Positions 40,781 through 48,530 of a stretch of 64,000 nucleotides of DNA are shown in pieces. The notes beneath the pieces were generated by a model. The model was not told the DNA's origin and did not search any database. It saw only the letters and a program-made list of their open reading frames with translations. Every line of letters begins with the position of its first letter. Position 1 is the first letter of the stretch. The DNA comes from Streptomyces sp. Ag109_O5-10 (GTDB lineage: Bacteria; Actinomycetota; Actinomycetes; Streptomycetales; Streptomycetaceae): contig NZ_FNTQ01000001.1 of NCBI RefSeq assembly GCF_900105755.1, positions 6,634,001 through 6,698,000 on the forward strand, read 5' to 3'. The translations under genes were made by a program, and so were the position numbers.

Positions 40781-41803
40781 TCAGCGCCAGCCGAGTTCCG
40801 GAGCGATGTGCGTCAGGATGCTGCCGACGACATGCGTGTTGTAGTCGACGCCGAGCTGGTTGGGCACGGTGAGCAGCAGTGTGTCGGCGGCGGCGACGGC
40901 CTCGTCCTCGGCGAGCTGCTTGACGAGCACGTCGGGCTCGGCGGCGTAGGACCGGCCGAAGATGCTGCGGGTGCTGGGGTCGATGTAGCCGATCTGGTCC
41001 GTCGAGTCGCTGTCCCCGCCGAAGTACGCGCGGTCCCGGTCGTCGACGAGCGGGAAGATGCTGCGGCTGACCGACACCCGGGGGGAGCGGGTGTGCCCCG
41101 CGGCGCGCCACGCGTCGTGGTACGCCTCGATCTGCTTGCGCTGCTGGACGTGGAGCGGCTCGCCGCTCTCGTCGTCCTTGAGGGTCGAGCTCTGCAGGTT
41201 CATCCCGAGCCCGGCGGCCCAGGCCGCGGTGGCGTTCGAGCCGGAACCCCACCAGATCCGGTCCCGCAGTCCCTCGGAGTGCGGTTCGATGCGCAGCAGA
41301 CCCGGGGGATTGGCGAACATCGGCCGGGGGTCGGGCTGGGCGAATCCCTCACCCCTGAGCACGTCGAGCAGTTCCTCGGTGTGTGCGCGGGCCAGGTCGG
41401 CGTCGGTCCCGCCCTCCGGCGGCCGGTAACCGAAGTGCCGCCAGCCGTCGACGACCTGTTCCGGTGAGCCCCGGCTGAGGCCGAGCTGGAGCCGACCGCC
41501 CGAGATCAGGTCGGCCGCGCCCGCGTCCTCCGCCATGTACAGGGGGTTCTCGTAGCGCATGTCGATCACGCCGGTGCCGATCTCGATCCGGCTGGTGCGC
41601 GCACCGATCGCGGCGAGCAGGGGGAACGGTGAAGCGTGCTGGCGGGCGAAGTGGTGGACGCGGAAGTAGGCGCCGTCCGCCCCCAGCTCCTCCGCGGCGA
41701 CCGCCAGGTCGATCGCCTGCAGCAGGGAGTCCGAGGCGGAACGCGTCTGCGAGTGCGGCGATGGCGTCCAGTGCCCGAAGGACAGGAACCCGATCTTTTT
41801 CAT
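40781..41803 (-). CDS. LLM class flavin-dependent monooxygenase
   Basis: A 340-residue bacterial-luciferase-like TIM-barrel protein, close in pattern to the FMN-dependent CE1758-type group. Seen motifs are MKKIGFLSFGHWTP, AVAAEELGADGAYFRVHHF, IEIGTGVIDMRYENPLYMAEDAG and SGGRLQLGLSRGSPEQVV. It would use reduced flavin from a separate reductase to oxygenate an unknown substrate. It faces the same way as the MarR gene 177 bases upstream, which may regulate it. A strong hairpin follows. Confidence 0.9.
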   Translation of the reverse strand: MKKIGFLSFGHWTPSPHSQTRSASDSLLQAIDLAVAAEELGADGAYFRVHHFARQHASPFPLLAAIGARTSRIEIGTGVIDMRYENPLYMAEDAGAADLISGGRLQLGLSRGSPEQVVDGWRHFGYRPPEGGTDADLARAHTEELLDVLRGEGFAQPDPRPMFANPPGLLRIEPHSEGLRDRIWWGSGSNATAAWAAGLGMNLQSSTLKDDESGEPLHVQQRKQIEAYHDAWRAAGHTRSPRVSVSRSIFPLVDDRDRAYFGGDSDSTDQIGYIDPSTRSIFGRSYAAEPDVLVKQLAEDEAVAAADTLLLTVPNQLGVDYNTHVVGSILTHIAPELGWR

Positions 41804-41979
41804 ATCGCTTTCAACAATCGGTGACCGGGTTCATTCCGCCGCGCCCCGGCGGTCCGGCCGGGTGCAGGAGTCCTGGCGACTGCCGGAGCCGGGTCGGCGG
41901 CCGATGCCCCGGATCGTGAGTCCTTCCGCCCCTGCCGACTGCACGCCGGGCCTGGTGAGGAGAGGGGGGAGACTTCCGA

Positions 41980-42444
41980 TCACCTGGTGTCGAGCTTCTC
42001 GATGACGGTGTCGGTGATCTCCGCGAGCAGCGTGATCTGGCCGGGCGAGAGGTGGTCGAGGAAGAGGCGCCGGACGTCCTCGACGTGCTGGGGTGCGGCG
42101 GCTTCCAGGGCGGCACGGCCCGCCGGGGTGACCATCATGTACGCCCCGCGTCCGTCGTCGACGCACTCCTCCCGCGTGACCAGTCCGCGCTTCGCCATGC
42201 GTGCGAGCTGGTGCGACACCCGGCTCTTCTCCCACCCGAGCACCTTCGCGAGTTCCAGCACGCGCAGTCGGTCGCCGGGCGCGCGGGACAGCTCGGCGAG
42301 CACGGGATAGTCGGTCGCGGACAGCCCGAACTCGCTCTGCAACGTCCGGCCGGCCTGATGGACCAGCAGGTCGTGCATGCGCAGCATGCCGCGCCAGGCT
42401 CGTTCCTCTACGGGACTCAGCCAGCGGGGCGCTTCCTCCTCCAT
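41980..42444 (-). CDS. MarR-family regulator
   Basis: A 154-residue winged-helix regulator. The recognition helix region is LAKVLGWEKSRVSHQLARMAKRGLV and the wing TREECVDDGRGAYMMVTPAGR. There is no conserved N-terminal cysteine, so a thiol redox switch of the OhrR type is unlikely; a small phenolic ligand is more probable. It precedes the LLM monooxygenase on the same strand and may control that gene and the SDR further on. It lies beside a decayed region. Confidence 0.92.
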   Translation of the reverse strand: MEEEAPRWLSPVEERAWRGMLRMHDLLVHQAGRTLQSEFGLSATDYPVLAELSRAPGDRLRVLELAKVLGWEKSRVSHQLARMAKRGLVTREECVDDGRGAYMMVTPAGRAALEAAAPQHVEDVRRLFLDHLSPGQITLLAEITDTVIEKLDTR

Positions 42445-42700
42445 GGCCCCACCTTATGAGGAGGTTGACCCTTCCACCATCTTGGCCGCGGGCCCCAGGA
42501 CGACTGCTCGTTCCCGAGCGCCCAAGCCGTCAAGGCCCCGCAGCTCGGGGCGCTCCCGTCGAGGCGAAGCCGGGGTGGTTCGCTTCGACGGCTCACGGCA
42601 GTGTCCCGCGCCGGCGCTCGACGGCGCGGAATCCCGGTCTGCGTCCGCGGCCCGGGTGCCCGGTCGGGTCCTCTTCGCGAGGTGCGGCGCAGAAAGGTAT

Positions 42701-42727
42701 GTGATACATCAACTATATGTATCGCAC
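42701..42727 (+). promoter_or_regulatory. Inverted repeat ahead of an MDR remnant
   Basis: GTGATACAT (42701) and ATGTATCGCAC (42717) are imperfect inverted half-sites around CAACTAT, the pattern of a TetR- or HxlR-type operator. It lies 21 bases before a truncated reductase fragment, so an intact promoter-operator has outlived its gene. The region 42445-42700 holds no recognisable gene. Confidence 0.45.
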
Positions 42728-42748
42728 GGACGAAGCGCTAACTTGGCC

Positions 42749-42853
42749 ATGAAGAACCGCAGGCCCATGCCGTTGCAGGAGGCCGCCGAGGCACATCGCC
42801 CGCTGGAACGCGGTGACGTGCGGGATCGCGTCATCCTCACCCTCGACGCGTGA
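42749..42853 (+). pseudogene. C-terminal remnant of an MDR (quinone oxidoreductase-type) gene
   Basis: A 34-codon frame reads MPLQEAAEAHRPLERGDVRD and ends VILTLDA. This is the typical last ~28 residues of medium-chain reductases (PLAEAAEAHRLLE..GKVVL). The catalytic and cofactor domains are missing, and the fragment is joined directly to a promoter-like region through a few unrelated codons (MKNRR). It is most simply an internal deletion of a regulated oxidoreductase gene. Confidence 0.65.
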
Positions 42854-42990
42854 TCCGGCCGCGACCTCTCGGCGCGGAGCTTCCGGTACGGCTGTGAAGG
42901 AGACTCCCGGAGGGGTCGTGGGCGTGGGTGAGTCTCCCGCGCTGGGCCGGAAGCCCGCGCTGGCTGTACCGCCCCGTACCGGTGACGGCG

Positions 42991-43629
42991 TCAGGCCGAT
43001 CCGAGCAGGCCGTTGAGGATGCCCTTCTCGGCAAGGTAGAAGACGAGACCGCCCACCGGAGCGAGAACGGGGCACAGCCAGTAGCGGTGAGCCCCGGTGC
43101 GCGCCAGGTAGACGGTCAGAAGGACGGTGAGCAGCGCGCCGGCGGACAAGAAGGCAGCCGCGTCTTCCCGGTAACGGAGACTCAACCCGAACCAGAGCCC
43201 CTCGCCCAGCACCACCATCGTGATGACCGCCCCGGCCACCGCCCGCAGTTCCCCCTGCCCTCGCCGTACCGTCCACCCTGCCCATCCCAGCAGGGGCCCT
43301 CCGGCGAGCCCCGCCATCGACCACACGGCGGCGGTTCCGAGCCCGCCGCTCCCGAAGGTGCCGCCGAGCGTGGACGCCGTGTAGTAGCCGCCGCAGGTGG
43401 CGAGCATCATCAGCGCTCCGCCCCAGATGGCGAGTTGCCGGCTCCGGATCAGGGCGCCGGCCGCGGCGGTCCAGATGATCCAGGTGGACGTCGAGTTGGT
43501 CGCCCGGTCCAGCACGGGCGCCATCCCGTGCAGGCCGTACGTAGCCCAGCCGAGCAGCAGCCCGAAGGTGGTGGTCGCGGTGAGGAGGGTGACGGGGGCG
43601 TCGCGCCGGAAGACGGTTGTGGAAGCCAT
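42991..43629 (-). CDS. DUF6518-like integral membrane protein
   Basis: A 212-residue protein with about six membrane helices. Diagnostic stretches are LLLGWATYGLHGMAPVLDRATNST, GGYYTASTLGGTFGSGG and a C-terminal GLVFYLAEKGILNGLLG. I place it in the DUF6518 group with moderate certainty; the function is unknown. Its start lies next to iterated TATACACAC sites and a TACACACAGTGTGTA palindrome, so it is probably regulated by a GntR-like protein encoded elsewhere. Confidence 0.8.
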   Translation of the reverse strand: MASTTVFRRDAPVTLLTATTTFGLLLGWATYGLHGMAPVLDRATNSTSTWIIWTAAAGALIRSRQLAIWGGALMMLATCGGYYTASTLGGTFGSGGLGTAAVWSMAGLAGGPLLGWAGWTVRRGQGELRAVAGAVITMVVLGEGLWFGLSLRYREDAAAFLSAGALLTVLLTVYLARTGAHRYWLCPVLAPVGGLVFYLAEKGILNGLLGSA

Positions 43630-43639
43630 GTCCCGGCAC

Positions 43640-43670
43640 TATACACACCGCGTATACACACAGTGTGTAC
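43640..43670 (-). promoter_or_regulatory. Iterated TATACACAC sites upstream of the DUF6518 gene
   Basis: TATACACAC occurs at 43640 and 43653, and TACACACAGTGTGTA (43655-43669) is palindromic apart from its centre. The sites lie 11-41 bases before the minus-strand start, as expected for a repressor operator of the GntR (GTnTAnAC) type. Confidence 0.5.
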
Positions 43671-43726
43671 TCCGATGCCAGCGGTCCGGCCGGTGCAGGC
43701 GACCCGGCTCAGCTCCTCACCTCACG

Positions 43727-44452
43727 TCACCTCACCGTCGGACTCGGGGAGGCCGTGCCGTTCGCCGGCGGTGTGAGGACGACCTGCGGCTGGCCCGCGA
43801 CAGCGGGCGGCGGGGTCAGGTCCTGGGCCGGAAGGCCGGGCGAGGTGGTTTCCTGGGCGAGGGCCTGGCCGAAGTCGACCAGGCCGGTCGACTCCACGGC
43901 CGTGATGTGTTCCAGGACGGTGGCGTTGGCCTTGTCGGCCAGCGCGCGGACCAGCGAGTTCCTCGTGGTGCTGCGGACGCTCGCGATCGTGGTGAGGAGC
44001 TGGCCGTTCGTCGCGCGCACGGTGGTGGCCAGGTCCGTGTCGAACTGCTTGCCTTTCTCTCCGTTCAGCCGGGACGCGAAGCTCTGCTGTTGCGGTGACG
44101 GTTGGTTGGGCAGCGTGATGCCCAGCTGATCGGCGACATCGCGGCAGGCGGCGTCCAGCACGGCATCCCCGTCGACCAGCTGGTCCCCGACGTTCCTGAC
44201 CGCTTTCGTCGTCCCCTTCTTCGACGCCTTCTGGCCGACGGGGTACTCCCACAGTCCGGCCGAGCGCACTTTGACCACGAAATCTCGGTCGGCTTCGGTC
44301 AACGGTCCGGTCGCCGGGGTGGCGACGACCCGTTCGGGTGCGCTGCTGACCTTCTGGACTCCGAGCATGGCGGGGTAGAGGAGGGAGCCGAGGGTGAAGC
44401 TGAGCGCACCACCCACGAAGAGAGTTCCCGCAGCCTTCCGTGAAACGAGCAC
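43727..44452 (-). CDS. DUF4142-like exported helical protein
   Basis: A 241-residue protein with an uncleaved or signal-anchor segment (about 8-30, GTLFVGGALSFTLGSLLYPA) and a ferritin-like helical DUF4142-type domain (about 50-185; TEADRDFVVKVRSAGLWEYPVGQKAS). A Pro/Thr/Ala-rich tail follows. DUF4142 proteins are extracytoplasmic and of unknown function. The two DevR-like palindromes at 44582-44631 lie 130 bases upstream and could control it. It is transcribed toward the DUF6518 gene. Confidence 0.85.
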   Translation of the reverse strand: MLVSRKAAGTLFVGGALSFTLGSLLYPAMLGVQKVSSAPERVVATPATGPLTEADRDFVVKVRSAGLWEYPVGQKASKKGTTKAVRNVGDQLVDGDAVLDAACRDVADQLGITLPNQPSPQQQSFASRLNGEKGKQFDTDLATTVRATNGQLLTTIASVRSTTRNSLVRALADKANATVLEHITAVESTGLVDFGQALAQETTSPGLPAQDLTPPPAVAGQPQVVLTPPANGTASPSPTVR

Positions 44453-44581
44453 CGTGTCTCCTGATCCGGTTCATCGGATCCCGCACACACAGACATACGG
44501 ACGAGGGGATTCCCTAGAACCTTTTGGGCTCGTCATGGATTCGTAAAGCGATCGATGAGTCTGCCGCCCAGCGGCGCGAAG

Positions 44582-44631
44582 TAGGGCCGTTCGGCCCTAA
44601 CGACGGGTCCAGGAAGGGACTGTCGGCCCCT
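44582..44631. promoter_or_regulatory. DevR/OsdR-like palindromes
   Basis: TAGGGCCGTTCGGCCCTA (44582-44599) is a perfect palindrome, and AAGGGACTGTCGGCCCCT (44614-44631) is a looser copy 32 bases away. Both resemble dormancy-type (DevR/DosR, in Streptomyces OsdR) boxes with GGGAC or GGGCC arms. The region 44453-44917 between the DUF4142 gene and a small open frame holds no other recognisable gene, so the controlled gene is either DUF4142 or missing. Confidence 0.5.
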
Positions 44632-44786
44632 GTCGGGGCCGGGTGCCGCACGGCCGATCATGTAGCGGCGACCGGGAAGGGTCAGGCCCATTCCCGCACT
44701 TCTGGTCTTTCCCGGCTCGTCGACGACACCAGTTCACGGGAGGGCGCCGTTCGTTGACCAGATGCAGCAGTCGAGGGTCGCGTGCC

Positions 44787-44827
44787 GTTGCCGCCGTTGC
44801 CGCCGTTGCCGCCGTTGCCGCCGTTGC
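44787..44827. repeat. GTTGCCGCC nonamer array
   Basis: Four perfect copies of GTTGCCGCC plus a partial fifth. In one frame it would encode an Ala-Ala-Val repeat, but no supported gene covers it. Confidence 0.9.
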
Positions 44828-44917
44828 AGGGGGGCAGCACTGAGCCTGCGGCAGGGCCGGCGGGTCGGCCTGCTCGGACGAATGAACTGCGCCGACGAGT
44901 TGACGCGGTGAATCAGC

Positions 44918-45112
44918 GTGGACAAGCTCGGTGACCGGTCCCTTGGTGTACGCATCGACAGTGACGGCACCACGTTGCTCCAGCAGTTCACCCTCGACGG
45001 GCCCACCCTGATCAATGTGGGCACCGGCGGCCTCACGGACGCGGATGCCGACGCTGCCACCAAACTTCTGCGTGAGCAGGCCGACCGGTACGAGGCCGCA
45101 GCCCGTAAGTAG
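44918..45112 (+). CDS. Small protein of unknown function, 64 residues, uncertain
   Basis: A 64-residue frame with a plausible composition (TTLLQQFTLDGPTLINVG, then a helix TDADADAATKLLREQADRYE). It starts with GTG; no convincing ribosome site is seen. It could be a small protein or the end of a decayed gene, since both neighbours toward the right are remnants or mobile toxin-antitoxin genes. Confidence 0.4.
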   Translation: MDKLGDRSLGVRIDSDGTTLLQQFTLDGPTLINVGTGGLTDADADAATKLLREQADRYEAAARK

Positions 45113-45166
45113 GGCTGGCTGCGGGAGCGGCCCGCCGGGGATCGCGGTGGTCCTCCTGGTACCGGA

Positions 45167-45390
45167 TCACGACGGGCCCTTCGGCGTGGGTCTTGACGCG
45201 TGAACGGCGAAGTGGCGGCCGGGCAGAAGGCCGAACTCGTCGCGGGCCTGGTTCACGGCTTCCGCCCGGTGCGTGTCGAACTTGGGCAGGGCGTCGGGGA
45301 TGAGGCGGGCGACGGCGATACGGAGAGCGGCCGGGTTTCTGTCGGGCACGGGGGTGAGCGGCCCACCGGTGTGTCGGTGGGCGTGGCCAT
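45167..45390 (-). pseudogene. DUF6247-like remnant, frameshifted
   Basis: A frame with NPAALRIAVARLIPDALPKF resembles the start of DUF6247 proteins, small partners often found next to RelE/ParE-type toxins in Streptomyces. An ATG at 45390 opens MATPTDTPVG in a different frame, and a 1-base shift is needed to reach the conserved part. After about 70 residues homology is lost and the frame stops. Probably a truncated antitoxin gene. Confidence 0.5.
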
Positions 45391-45505
45391 GAGTGCGTTC
45401 CTTCGCGACAGCGGCGTTCGTCAGGCGGTCAGCGTGACGGCGTGCTCCGCGCCCCGTCCGGCGGATGACGTGGCAGCGTGTTCGCCGCGGGGGCGAGCGG
45501 TGGCC

Positions 45506-45763
45506 TCAGTAGTGGTAGCGGGCCTTGAGGATCTTGACTTCCTTCTCGTCCACCCGGTAAACGAGCCGGTGCTCGTCGTCGATCCGGCGTGACCAGTAGC
45601 CCGACAGGTCACCCTTCAGGGGTTCCGGTTTGCCGATGCCGGTGAAGGGAGTGCGCTGGATCTCGCCGATCAGCCGTGTGATCCTGCGGGCCATGGCGCG
45701 GTCCGAGCCGAGCCAGAACAGGAAGTCCTCCCATGCGGCCGGGTCGAAGTGGACGCTCCTCAC
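45506..45763 (-). CDS. yoeB: YoeB/Txe-family toxin (ribosome-dependent mRNA interferase)
   Basis: An 85-residue toxin, the usual length of YoeB, which cleaves mRNA in the ribosomal A site. Conserved features are WEDFLFW near the start, RITRLIGEIQRTPFTGIGKPEPLKGDL, and the catalytic end YWSRRIDDEHRLVYRV...ILKARYHY with Glu, Arg and the terminal His-Tyr. The GTG start overlaps the antitoxin stop codon (GTGA), so toxin synthesis is coupled to the antitoxin. All catalytic positions appear intact, so the pair is probably active. Confidence 0.93.
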   Translation of the reverse strand: MRSVHFDPAAWEDFLFWLGSDRAMARRITRLIGEIQRTPFTGIGKPEPLKGDLSGYWSRRIDDEHRLVYRVDEKEVKILKARYHY

Positions 45764-46032
45764 CCGTCGCCCGCCAGTTCTTCCAGCTCGGCCATGGTCC
45801 TGGTGACCACGGCCTCGCCGGCCCTGTCCCGGGCGACGGCTTCCATGAGGCTGCGCGCGTTGGCGGGAGAGCGCAGCAGGTAGACGGTCTCCTGCCAGGA
45901 GTCGTAGTCCTCGGCGGACATCAGAACCGCGTCGCCGCTCTTGGAGCTGATGCGAACGGGGGTGTGGTCGTCGTTGACGCGCTTGATGAGGGGGAAGAGA
46001 TCCTTGCGGGCCTCGCTGGCGCTTATCGTCAT
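45760..46032 (-). CDS. yefM: YefM/Phd-family antitoxin
   Basis: A 90-residue antitoxin. The N-terminal Phd/YefM dimer and DNA-binding fold is MTISASEARKDLFPLIKRV with VRISSKSGDAVLMSAEDYDSW, and the C-terminal toxin-binding helix is Glu/Arg-rich (MEAVARDRAGEAVVTRT). AGAGG lies 9 bases before the ATG. It and YoeB form an autoregulated operon; four GGTAC sites lie just upstream. It differs from its decayed surroundings in being intact. Confidence 0.92.
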   Translation of the reverse strand: MTISASEARKDLFPLIKRVNDDHTPVRISSKSGDAVLMSAEDYDSWQETVYLLRSPANARSLMEAVARDRAGEAVVTRTMAELEELAGDG

Positions 46033-46054
46033 CTGGCGGCACCTCTCTCCTGGC

Positions 46055-46096
46055 GGTACTCGAAAATGGTACCGCACTGGTACGTGATTCTGGTAC
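46055..46096 (-). promoter_or_regulatory. Four iterated GGTAC sites in the yefM-yoeB promoter
   Basis: GGTAC occurs at 46055, 46068, 46079 and 46092 (spacings 13, 11 and 13), including the palindrome GGTACC. YefM operators in other bacteria centre on a TGTACA core, so these are likely binding sites for YefM or the YefM-YoeB complex. Confidence 0.55.
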
Positions 46097-46168
46097 AAGT
46101 CACGGAGGCCGCGAACCTCGCTCCGGACGGTTTGTGTGGGGGTCTGGCTCACCCCGATCTCCGTTGGT

Positions 46169-46522
46169 CGACCCGGAGCTGCAGTCCGTCCTGGTCTATA
46201 CCATTGACCATGGAACTCCGGGCACGGCCTACGCCGACTTCGGCAAGCCCCGCCCACCCTGGGCCGCACACGTGTCGCCCGTATCCTGACCGCGGTCGGC
46301 GACACGGCCACCACTGGGGAACCTGCCCGGATCCTGCGCGTGTCACCGGCCTCGGCGATCCAGCACGTACACGCTCTCGCCGCCGGCGACCTGGTGCGCA
46401 GCCGCCGCACCGGCAACCAGGTCCTGCACAGCCTTCACCCGCTCGGTACCGCCCTGCTCGGCGGCCGCCCGGCCCGCAGGTCGGCCCCGCGGCGCCCTGC
46501 CGCGCGCCGCTTCTGGATGTAG
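46169..46522 (+). pseudogene. ArsR-family regulator remnant
   Basis: The frame with TLGRTRVARILTAVGDTATT continues to a winged helix: RILRVSPASAIQHVHALAAGDLVRSRRTGNQVLHSLHPLGTALLG. This is the usual C-terminal ArsR-like domain of Streptomyces regulators. Upstream, DPELQSVLVYTIDHGTPGTAYADFG is readable in another frame, so the N-terminal half is truncated and frame-shifted. There is no start codon or ribosome site for the combined reading. Non-functional. Confidence 0.6.
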
Positions 46523-46703
46523 TGACCACGAGCGTTGTCAACAGTGGGCGGCGGAGACGTGATCAAGGCTGGAGGCGCGTTGTGGGCAAGGGGGTGCCGG
46601 CCGGAGCCGTGTGGTCGCCCACCGTCTCATCCGGTGGACACCGCTTCGTCGCGCGATCTCTCCTCGGAAGAATTTCAACCTGCACGAGGGCGCCTGAGCG
46701 CGA

Positions 46704-47432
46704 TCAGGCATGTCGCGCGCCACCGTCCGCCGCCAGGCGCGTGAGCCACTCACGCAGCAGGCGCTGCTCGGCGTCGCTCAGGACATCGGCGTCGTCGGGG
46801 AGGGCGGCGCGCAGCGCGCGGGCCGCTGCGGCGGGACCGGACTCCGTGGTGGGGACCGCCGGCTCGGCGCGGGTGACGGCCGCGACCATGGACTCGCGCA
46901 GGACGGTCAGCAGCGCCGGATTGCGGCGGTCCGCGGGGGTGGAGTGCCAGGTGGTGACCGCGCCCTGGCCGGTGGCCTGGATGATCTGGGCGGCCAGCTC
47001 CTCGTCGACCCGCAGCCACCCCCCGGCCGCCAGCCGACGCACCCGCCCATGGAGGATCTCCAGGCCCGCGCGGTGTGCTGAGTCCGATCCCCGGCCGGTG
47101 GCCCTGTTCATCACCGCGAACAACTCGGGGCGACAGACCCCGAACTCGACCACCATGTCCCAGCCGCGGCGCAGCTCCTCCACTGGGTCCTTCGGGGCGG
47201 GGTCGAGCTGAGCGTGCTTTCTCTCCAGGAACTGCGCGTAGCCGTGCTCGGCGACGGCCTCAAGGAGCCCCTCCTTGTCGCCGAAGAGGCGGTAGATCGC
47301 CGGCGGCTGCATTCCGGCCGCGGCGGCGACCGCGCGGGTGCTCACCGCGTCAGGGCCGCCGTTCTCCAGCAGCTCGACGGCCGCCTCGACGATGCGGCGC
47401 CGAGGGCTGTCGGCGGAGTCGCGCGTAGCCAT
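46704..47432 (-). CDS. TetR-family regulator of the NmrA-like oxidoreductase
   Basis: A 242-residue TetR repressor. The helix-turn-helix is IVEAAVELLENGGPDAVSTRAVAAAAGMQPPAIYRLFGDKEGLL, of which MQPPAIYRLFGDK is the recognition part. The effector domain is larger than average. The start MATRDSADS is preferred; ten more upstream codons are open without a ribosome site. It is divergent from the oxidoreductase gene at 47522, with two TTCCAYCGGAA palindromes between them, so it likely represses both. Confidence 0.92.
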   Translation of the reverse strand: MATRDSADSPRRRIVEAAVELLENGGPDAVSTRAVAAAAGMQPPAIYRLFGDKEGLLEAVAEHGYAQFLERKHAQLDPAPKDPVEELRRGWDMVVEFGVCRPELFAVMNRATGRGSDSAHRAGLEILHGRVRRLAAGGWLRVDEELAAQIIQATGQGAVTTWHSTPADRRNPALLTVLRESMVAAVTRAEPAVPTTESGPAAAARALRAALPDDADVLSDAEQRLLREWLTRLAADGGARHA

Positions 47433-47456
47433 GAACCGATGGTACCGAGGATTTGG

Positions 47457-47502
47457 TTCCACCGGAATTTCCAGTGTTACCGTTGAAGTGATTCCATCGG
47501 AA
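47457..47502. promoter_or_regulatory. Twin TTCCAYCGGAA operators in a divergent promoter
   Basis: TTCCACCGGAA (47457) and TTCCATCGGAA (47492) are 11-bp palindromes (TTCC-N3-GGAA) 35 bases apart. Each lies 20-25 bases from one of the two divergent start codons. They are the probable binding sites of the adjacent TetR protein. Confidence 0.7.
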
Positions 47503-47521
47503 ACAGAGTCGGGAGAACCCA

Positions 47522-48382
47522 GTGATCATCGTGACCGGAGCCACCGGAAAGCTCGGCCGCCGCACCGTCGAGCGCCTCCTGGAGCGCGTCCCCGCCGACC
47601 GCGTCGGCGTCAGCGTCCGTGACCCCCGCAAGGCCCAGGACCTCGCCGATCGCGGCGTACGCGTCCGGCAGGGGAGCTTCGACGACCCCGCCTCGCTCGT
47701 GCACTCCTTCGAGGGCGCCGAGCAACTGCTCCTGGTCTCCCTCGACCGCACGGGCCAGGAGTGCGTTACCGGCCACCGCGCCGCCATCGACGCCGCCGTG
47801 AAGGCCGGCGTCGGCCGCATCCTCTACACCAGCCAGATGGGCGCCGCCCACGACTCCCGGTTCCAGGCATGCCGCGACCACGCCCAGACCGAGGACCTGC
47901 TGCGCGCCACCGGCCTGCCCTGGACCGCGCTGCGCAACGGCTTCTACGCCTCCAGCGCCCTGCAGTTCCTGGAGTCCGCCCGCCACACCGGCGACATCGC
48001 CCTCCCCGCCGACGGCCCCGTCGCCTGGACCGGCCACGACGACCTCGCCGAGGCCACCGCGGTGATCCTCGCCGAGGAGCACCGCTACGAGGGGCCCACC
48101 CCGCCGCTCACCGGCCCGGCGGCGCTCGACTTCGACACCGTCGCCGAGATCGCGTCCCAGACCACCGGACGGCCCTTCACCCGCACCGTCGTCCCCGACG
48201 ACGCCTTCCGCGAGCAGGTCCTGGCGCACGGCGCCCCGGCCCCGATCGCCGACCTGATGCTGAGCATCTTCGCCGCGGCACGGAACGGCGAGTTCACCGC
48301 TGTCGACTCGACGCTGGCCGAGCTGATCGGGCGAGAGCCGGCCGCCTTCCGCACCCAGCTGGAGCATGCCTGGGCCGAATAG
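47522..48382 (+). CDS. NmrA-like NAD(P)H-binding oxidoreductase (QorB type)
   Basis: A 286-residue atypical SDR. The cofactor motif is IIVTGATGKLGRRTVERLL and the basic VRDPRKA suggests NADPH. Conserved blocks include ILYTSQMGAA, TGLPWTALRNGFYASS and WTGHDDLAEATAVIL. The pattern matches NAD(P)H:quinone oxidoreductase type 2 (QorB). It would reduce quinones or aldehydes and be induced by the compound released from its TetR repressor. GTG start with a GGGAGAACCCA leader. Confidence 0.9.
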   Translation: MIIVTGATGKLGRRTVERLLERVPADRVGVSVRDPRKAQDLADRGVRVRQGSFDDPASLVHSFEGAEQLLLVSLDRTGQECVTGHRAAIDAAVKAGVGRILYTSQMGAAHDSRFQACRDHAQTEDLLRATGLPWTALRNGFYASSALQFLESARHTGDIALPADGPVAWTGHDDLAEATAVILAEEHRYEGPTPPLTGPAALDFDTVAEIASQTTGRPFTRTVVPDDAFREQVLAHGAPAPIADLMLSIFAAARNGEFTAVDSTLAELIGREPAAFRTQLEHAWAE

Positions 48383-48530
48383 ATCCAGCGGGGCGCGCAG
48401 ACGGCCCCGGCCTGACTCGCCGCCCATAAAGGCTCGCCCTCTATCGCCCGAGGACGTCGATCACCAGATCGGCGCCTCGGGCACAAACTCGGACTCCGCA
48501 TCAGATTCCGCACCGTCCCAGAGGTTCCCC

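Noticed and set aside
44787..44827. GTTGCCGCC array considered as coding for an Ala-Val repeat protein
   Set aside because: The open frame around it has no ribosome site, no conserved flanks and stops within 20 codons of the array.
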